From Kitasatospora sp. NBC_00240 (lineage in GTDB: Bacteria; Actinomycetota; Actinomycetes; Streptomycetales; Streptomycetaceae): a DNA stretch of 64,000 nucleotides. The stretch is taken from contig NZ_JAPEMU010000001.1 of assembly GCF_026342405.1 (NCBI RefSeq), positions 6,014,001 through 6,078,000 of the forward strand, written 5' to 3'. Shown in pieces: positions 60,937-64,000 of this stretch. Numbering within the stretch: position 1 is the first letter of the stretch; every line of letters begins with the position of its first letter. The translations under genes and the position numbers were made by a program. The notes under the pieces are model-generated. The model was not told where the DNA came from. It did no database searches and worked only from the letters and a program-made list of their open reading frames with translations.

Positions 60937-61587
60937 GTGACTGCCGAGACCTCCCAAACCCTGGACCGAGGAGTACGGGTCCTCAAACTGCTCGCCGACT
61001 CGGAGCGCGGGCTGACCGTCACCGAGCTGGCGGCCCGCCTCGCGGTCAACCGCACCGTCGTCTACCGGCTGCTCGCCACCCTGGAGCAGCACGGGCTGGT
61101 CCGCCGTGACATCGGCGGCCGGGCCCGGGTCGGCCTCGGTGTCCTGCGGCTCGCCCACCGGGTGCACCCGCTGCTGCGCGAGGCCGCCCTGCCCGCCCTG
61201 CGCAGCCTCGCCGAGGACCTCGGAGCCACCGCCCACCTGACCCTGGTGGACGGCAACGAGGCGCTCGCCGTGGCCGTGGTCGAACCCAGCTGGACGGACT
61301 TCCACGTCGCCTACCGGACCGGGCTGCGCCACCCGCTGAGCGAGAGCGCGGCCGGTCGGGCGATCCTGGAGGCCCGGGGCTTCCCCGGCCAGCGCAGGCC
61401 CGAGGACGGGTTCGTGATCACCCGTGCGGAGGAGCAGTCCGGCGCCAGCGGCGCCGCCGCCGCGCTGGTCGGGCTGAGCGGCATCGAGGGCAGCGTCGGC
61501 GTGGTGATGCTCAACGGACTCGTCCCCGAGCGGGTCGGCCCCCGGGTGGTCGAGGCCGCCACCGAGGTCGCCGACGCGCTGCGCTGA
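60937..61587 (+). CDS. IclR family transcriptional regulator
   Basis: 216 aa. The N-terminal winged helix (SQTLDRGVRVLKLLADSERG, TVTELAARLAVNRTVVYRLL) is followed by the IclR effector domain (LPALRSLAEDLGATAHLTLV, RHPLSESAAGRAILEARG, GIEGSVGVVML). It binds DNA as a dimer/tetramer and responds to a small molecule, here unknown. GTG at 60937 is preferred to ATG 60928, because AAAGGA directly abuts that ATG but is 9 nt from the GTG. The AT-rich dyads upstream may be its own operator. Confidence 0.93.
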   Translation: MTAETSQTLDRGVRVLKLLADSERGLTVTELAARLAVNRTVVYRLLATLEQHGLVRRDIGGRARVGLGVLRLAHRVHPLLREAALPALRSLAEDLGATAHLTLVDGNEALAVAVVEPSWTDFHVAYRTGLRHPLSESAAGRAILEARGFPGQRRPEDGFVITRAEEQSGASGAAAALVGLSGIEGSVGVVMLNGLVPERVGPRVVEAATEVADALR

Positions 61588-61666
61588 CGGCCGTCGCGTC
61601 GGCCCGGCGCGGCCGGGCGCTCGCGCCCGGGCCCGCCGGGCGCCCCCGGTGTGTTTGGATGCCTCT

Positions 61667-62467
61667 GTGCCCGACCTGAAGCTGCCCCCCGCCCTGACCG
61701 CCCCCCGGACGCGCGCGCTGACGCTGTGCGGCGCGCTCGTCACCGCGCTGTTCGGCGTGGCGGCCTTCGTGCCGCTGCCGTACACGCTCACCATGCCCGG
61801 CGTCACGGCGGACACCCTGGGCGACTACCAGGGGCAGCCGGTGATCACCATCACCGGGGCGCCCGTGCGCCCGACCGACGGACAGCTGCGGATGGTCACC
61901 ATCTCGGCCACCAACCAGGACGAGCGGACCAGCCTCTGGCGGGCCCTGCAGGCCTGGGCGGACCCGGACGAGGCGGTCCGGCCGACCGACTCGGTCTACC
62001 CCAAGTCCGACCCGGTGAAGTCCGAGCAGGTCAACGCCCAGCAGATGACCGAGTCGCAGGACAGTGCCACGGTCGCCGCGCTGGACTACCTGCACCTCTC
62101 GCCGGCCCAGGTGAAGGTCAGCATCGACCTGGGCGACATCGGCGGGCCCAGCGCCGGGCAGATGCTGGCCCTGGGCATCGTCGACAAGCTCGGCGGCGAC
62201 GGCGGCAGCCTCACGGCCGGCCGGACCATCGCCGGCACCGGCACCATCGACGACCAGGGCAACGTGGGCGCGGTCGGCGGTGTGCCGCTGAAGACCCAGG
62301 CGGCGGCGCGGGACGGCGCCACGGTGTTCCTGGTGCCCAAGGGCGAGTGCTCGGACGCCCGGGTGAACACCCCCGAGGGGCTCCGGCTGGTGCCGGTCTC
62401 CACGCTCGCCGAGTCGGTCTCGGCGCTCAAGGCGCTGCGGGACGGCGGGGACGTACCGAGCTGCTGA
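61667..62467 (+). CDS. membrane-anchored S16 (Lon-like) serine protease
   Basis: 266 aa. One N-terminal membrane helix (ALTLCGALVTALFGVAAFVP) is followed by a beta-rich stretch. The Lon-type proteolytic domain (about 140-250) has nucleophile Ser162 in GDIGGPSAGQMLALG and Lys209 in VGGVPLKTQAA, the Ser-Lys dyad of peptidase family S16. The YlbL-type relatives usually include a PDZ domain; I cannot see a clear one here. GTG at 61667 is 6 nt after TTGGAT, so a leaderless start is plausible. The catalytic domain faces outward if the anchor is type II-in. Confidence 0.88.
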   Translation: MPDLKLPPALTAPRTRALTLCGALVTALFGVAAFVPLPYTLTMPGVTADTLGDYQGQPVITITGAPVRPTDGQLRMVTISATNQDERTSLWRALQAWADPDEAVRPTDSVYPKSDPVKSEQVNAQQMTESQDSATVAALDYLHLSPAQVKVSIDLGDIGGPSAGQMLALGIVDKLGGDGGSLTAGRTIAGTGTIDDQGNVGAVGGVPLKTQAAARDGATVFLVPKGECSDARVNTPEGLRLVPVSTLAESVSALKALRDGGDVPSC

Positions 62468-62473
62468 GGCAGC

Positions 62474-62616
62474 GGGCCGTGGCGGTACCGGGCCGCCGGA
62501 GTGCCGGGCCGTGGCGGTACCGGGTCATGGACGAGGAGCCGGGCCGCCGACGTACGGGCCCGCCGGGCTTACCGGGCCGCCGACGTACCGGCCCGCCGGG
62601 CTTACCGGGCCGCCGG
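62474..62616 (+). repeat. tandem 32-33-bp minisatellite-like repeats
   Basis: GGGCCGTGGCGGTACCGGG occurs at 62474-62492 and 62506-62524 (32-bp period). Then a 33-bp unit starting GGGCCGCCGACGTAC and ending GGGCTTACC occurs at 62541-62573 and 62574-62606 with one mismatch, plus a partial third copy. The 290-bp interval between the S16 protease and the Lrp gene contains nothing else recognisable. Confidence 0.75.
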
Positions 62617-62757
62617 TGCCGGGCCGCATCGCCCGCCCGCGCTCGTCGGTCACCGACGGTTGGGGTCGGGCACGTGCAGCCGCCGAGGATCGTGCTCCGG
62701 GCAAGGGATCGTCCTGGCCTGTCGGGCGGGGCGTGATTCACCGCCCCTGAAGCGCCC

Positions 62758-63345
62758 TCACTCCGCGGCGGCCTGGTCCACCAGCGGCAGGATCCGGTAC
62801 GGCACCGGATTCTCCAGGGCGATGGCGGTGGAGGAGCGGACGATCCCGTCGAAGCCCACCACCCGGTCGATCACCCGCTGCAGATCGGCGTTGGAACGGG
62901 CCACGATCCGCACCATCATGTCCCCGTGGCCGGTGATGGTGTGCAGTTCCAGCACCTCGGGGACGGCCGACAGGTGGGCGCGTACGTCGGCGCCCTGGCC
63001 CTGGGAGATCTCCAGGGTGGCGAAGGCCGTGACCGGGTAGCCGAGCGCCGCCGGGTCCACCTCCGGGCCGAATCCGCCGATCACCCCCTTGGCCTGCAGC
63101 CGGTCCAGCCGGGCCTGCACCGTGCCGCGGGCGACCTGGAGCCGGCGCGAGCACTCCAGCACCCCGATCCGCGGCTCCTCCGCCAGCAGCCTGATCAGTT
63201 TCCCGTCCAGGGCGTCGATCGCGTCGTTCAGCGACCCGGCCGGGCGGGCCGCCGCCGGGCCGGCCGCTCCCGCGGCGCCGACCACCCCGGGAGCGCCGGG
63301 GAGGCCCGAGGGCCCGGGAGAACTGGGGGAGTTGGCGGGGGGCAT
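62758..63345 (-). CDS. Lrp/AsnC family transcriptional regulator
   Basis: 195 aa from ATG 63345; ATG 63369 (203 aa) is in frame but poorly signalled, while 63345 has ACGGAG 6 nt upstream. A Pro/Gly/Ala-rich N-terminal extension (~35 aa) precedes the HTH (IDALDGKLIRLLAEEPRIGV, ARGTVQARLDRLQAKGVIGG) and the RAM/ligand domain (TAFATLEISQGQGADVRAHL, HTITGHGDMMVRIVARSNAD). It is divergent from an HPPD-like gene, an arrangement expected for a regulator of tyrosine catabolism; that link is inference. Confidence 0.9.
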   Translation of the reverse strand: MPPANSPSSPGPSGLPGAPGVVGAAGAAGPAAARPAGSLNDAIDALDGKLIRLLAEEPRIGVLECSRRLQVARGTVQARLDRLQAKGVIGGFGPEVDPAALGYPVTAFATLEISQGQGADVRAHLSAVPEVLELHTITGHGDMMVRIVARSNADLQRVIDRVVGFDGIVRSSTAIALENPVPYRILPLVDQAAAE

Positions 63346-63542
63346 CGCGGGCTCCGTCCGGATGGGCATTCTGTACAACGGTGCCGCCAATTCTCCGGCC
63401 CGGCAGCGCACCTTGACCAGGAGGAATCGGAACAGTTGCGCATCGGTGTGCGGGGCGCCACCCTCCAGCGACACCCCGCGGGCAGGCCCCCACCGCCCGG
63501 CGGGACGCGTACTGGTCCGCACGCCCACCGGGAGGGCTCGTC

Positions 63543-64000
63543 ATGACCGAGATCGCCGCCGAACACGCCACCGTGCACACCTTCCCCACCCGTACCCGCA
63601 CCGACATGGGGCCGGGCCGAGGGGCCGGGTACGACCTGGCCCGGGAGATCGGCCCGGACGCCGAGCCCCGGACCCGCCCGGGGGGACACCCCGGGAACGC
63701 TCCCGGCACGGCCCCGGCGCCCGGCGTGACGGCGACCGGCGCGACCGACGACGACGCCGGGCCCCTGCCGGGCGGCCGTACCGACGCGGTGGTCTTCGTC
63801 GTCCGGGACGCCGAACGGGCCGCCCGGCGCTACCTCGACCTGCTCGGCCTCAGCTGCAGCGCCTACGCCGGGCCGGACACCGGCGAGCCGGAGACCGTCT
63901 CCTACGTACTGCAGGGGCCCGGCAGCAGATTCGTCCTCACCTCGGTCGTCCAGGTGATCGGCGAGCGCGGCCGCACCCTGGCCGCCCACCTGGTCACGCA
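63543..64000 (+). CDS. 4-hydroxyphenylpyruvate dioxygenase-like protein, N-terminal part (3' truncated)
   Basis: 152 codons, open to the window edge. Residues ~1-80 are an unusual extension rich in Pro, Gly, Thr and Asp (RPGGHPGNAPGTAPAPG). After it the first VOC module of HPPD begins: TDAVVFVVRDAERAARRYLD, LLGLSCSAYAGPDTGEPETV, SYVLQGPGSRFVLTSVVQ. HPPD converts 4-hydroxyphenylpyruvate to homogentisate in tyrosine breakdown; the iron ligands and second module lie beyond the window. The related hydroxymandelate synthase (HmaS) cannot be excluded. ATG at 63543 has GGGAGGG about 8 nt upstream. Confidence 0.8.
   Translation, partial: MTEIAAEHATVHTFPTRTRTDMGPGRGAGYDLAREIGPDAEPRTRPGGHPGNAPGTAPAPGVTATGATDDDAGPLPGGRTDAVVFVVRDAERAARRYLDLLGLSCSAYAGPDTGEPETVSYVLQGPGSRFVLTSVVQVIGERGRTLAAHLVT

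Overview
The window is chromosomal core DNA of a very GC-rich actinomycete, most likely a Streptomycetaceae member (Streptomyces or Kitasatospora). Supporting features are GC at nearly every third codon position, frequent GTG/TTG starts, an SsgA-like sporulation protein, the ~180-kDa NAD-glutamate dehydrogenase family, a tmRNA tag beginning ANTKRDS, and TANNNT -10 boxes placed 6-8 nt before start codons (leaderless genes). I see no prophage, IS element or CRISPR array. The only compact mobile-type module is a Phd/Doc-like toxin-antitoxin pair.

Layout. 1-17.6 kb: the end of a LuxR-type response regulator, a YcaQ/AlkX-like DNA glycosylase, secA, an Rv3235-family protein, a patatin-like hydrolase, a DUF6912 protein, a HAD hydrolase, pruA, the giant NAD-glutamate dehydrogenase, and an ECF-like sigma factor overlapping its CU044_5270 membrane partner. 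17.6-30.8 kb: a signalling and cell-division block with an FHA-FtsK/SpoIIIE ATPase divergent from two Ser/Thr kinases, then prfB, ftsE-ftsX, a CtpA-type protease, smpB and ssrA (tmRNA). 30.9-43.4 kb: narK plus the HemD-winged-helix regulator nnaR, a HelD-type RNA polymerase recycling ATPase, an ACT-domain malic enzyme, HU, murA, YqgE, DUF3039 and a GH20 beta-N-acetylhexosaminidase with a plausible DasR site. 43.6-48.4 kb: a three-gene operon built like a molybdenum hydroxylase, but with a degenerate large subunit and a 2Fe-2S subunit carrying a ~320-residue low-complexity tail.

48.4-49.4 kb is the most unusual stretch. A tRNA-Cys gene on the minus strand is preceded, in the same apparent transcript, by a 26-codon cysteine-rich ORF with a good Shine-Dalgarno and a strong promoter-like element. 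Divergent from it, a guanidine-III (ykkC-III) riboswitch precedes an SMR guanidinium exporter. 49.4-64 kb: an MFS transporter; a cell-envelope group (lipoprotein polysaccharide deacetylase, a HIHH-membrane-domain/MprF-like fusion, class F sortase); an SsgA-like protein; the Phd/Doc pair; an SF2 helicase; TM2 and DUF2752 membrane proteins; an IclR regulator; an S16 (Lon-like) membrane protease; an Lrp/AsnC regulator; and the start of a 4-hydroxyphenylpyruvate-dioxygenase-like gene.

Working together: protein export and rescue (SecA, RF2, SmpB-tmRNA), division signalling (FtsEX with kinases and an FHA protein), nitrogen/amino-acid catabolism (PruA feeding glutamate to NAD-GDH; NarK/NnaR; Lrp-HPPD) and wall precursor/turnover functions (MurA, hexosaminidase, deacetylase, sortase). 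Strong GC-rich hairpins separate most transcription units. All assignments come from reading the sequence and family knowledge; no database search was possible.
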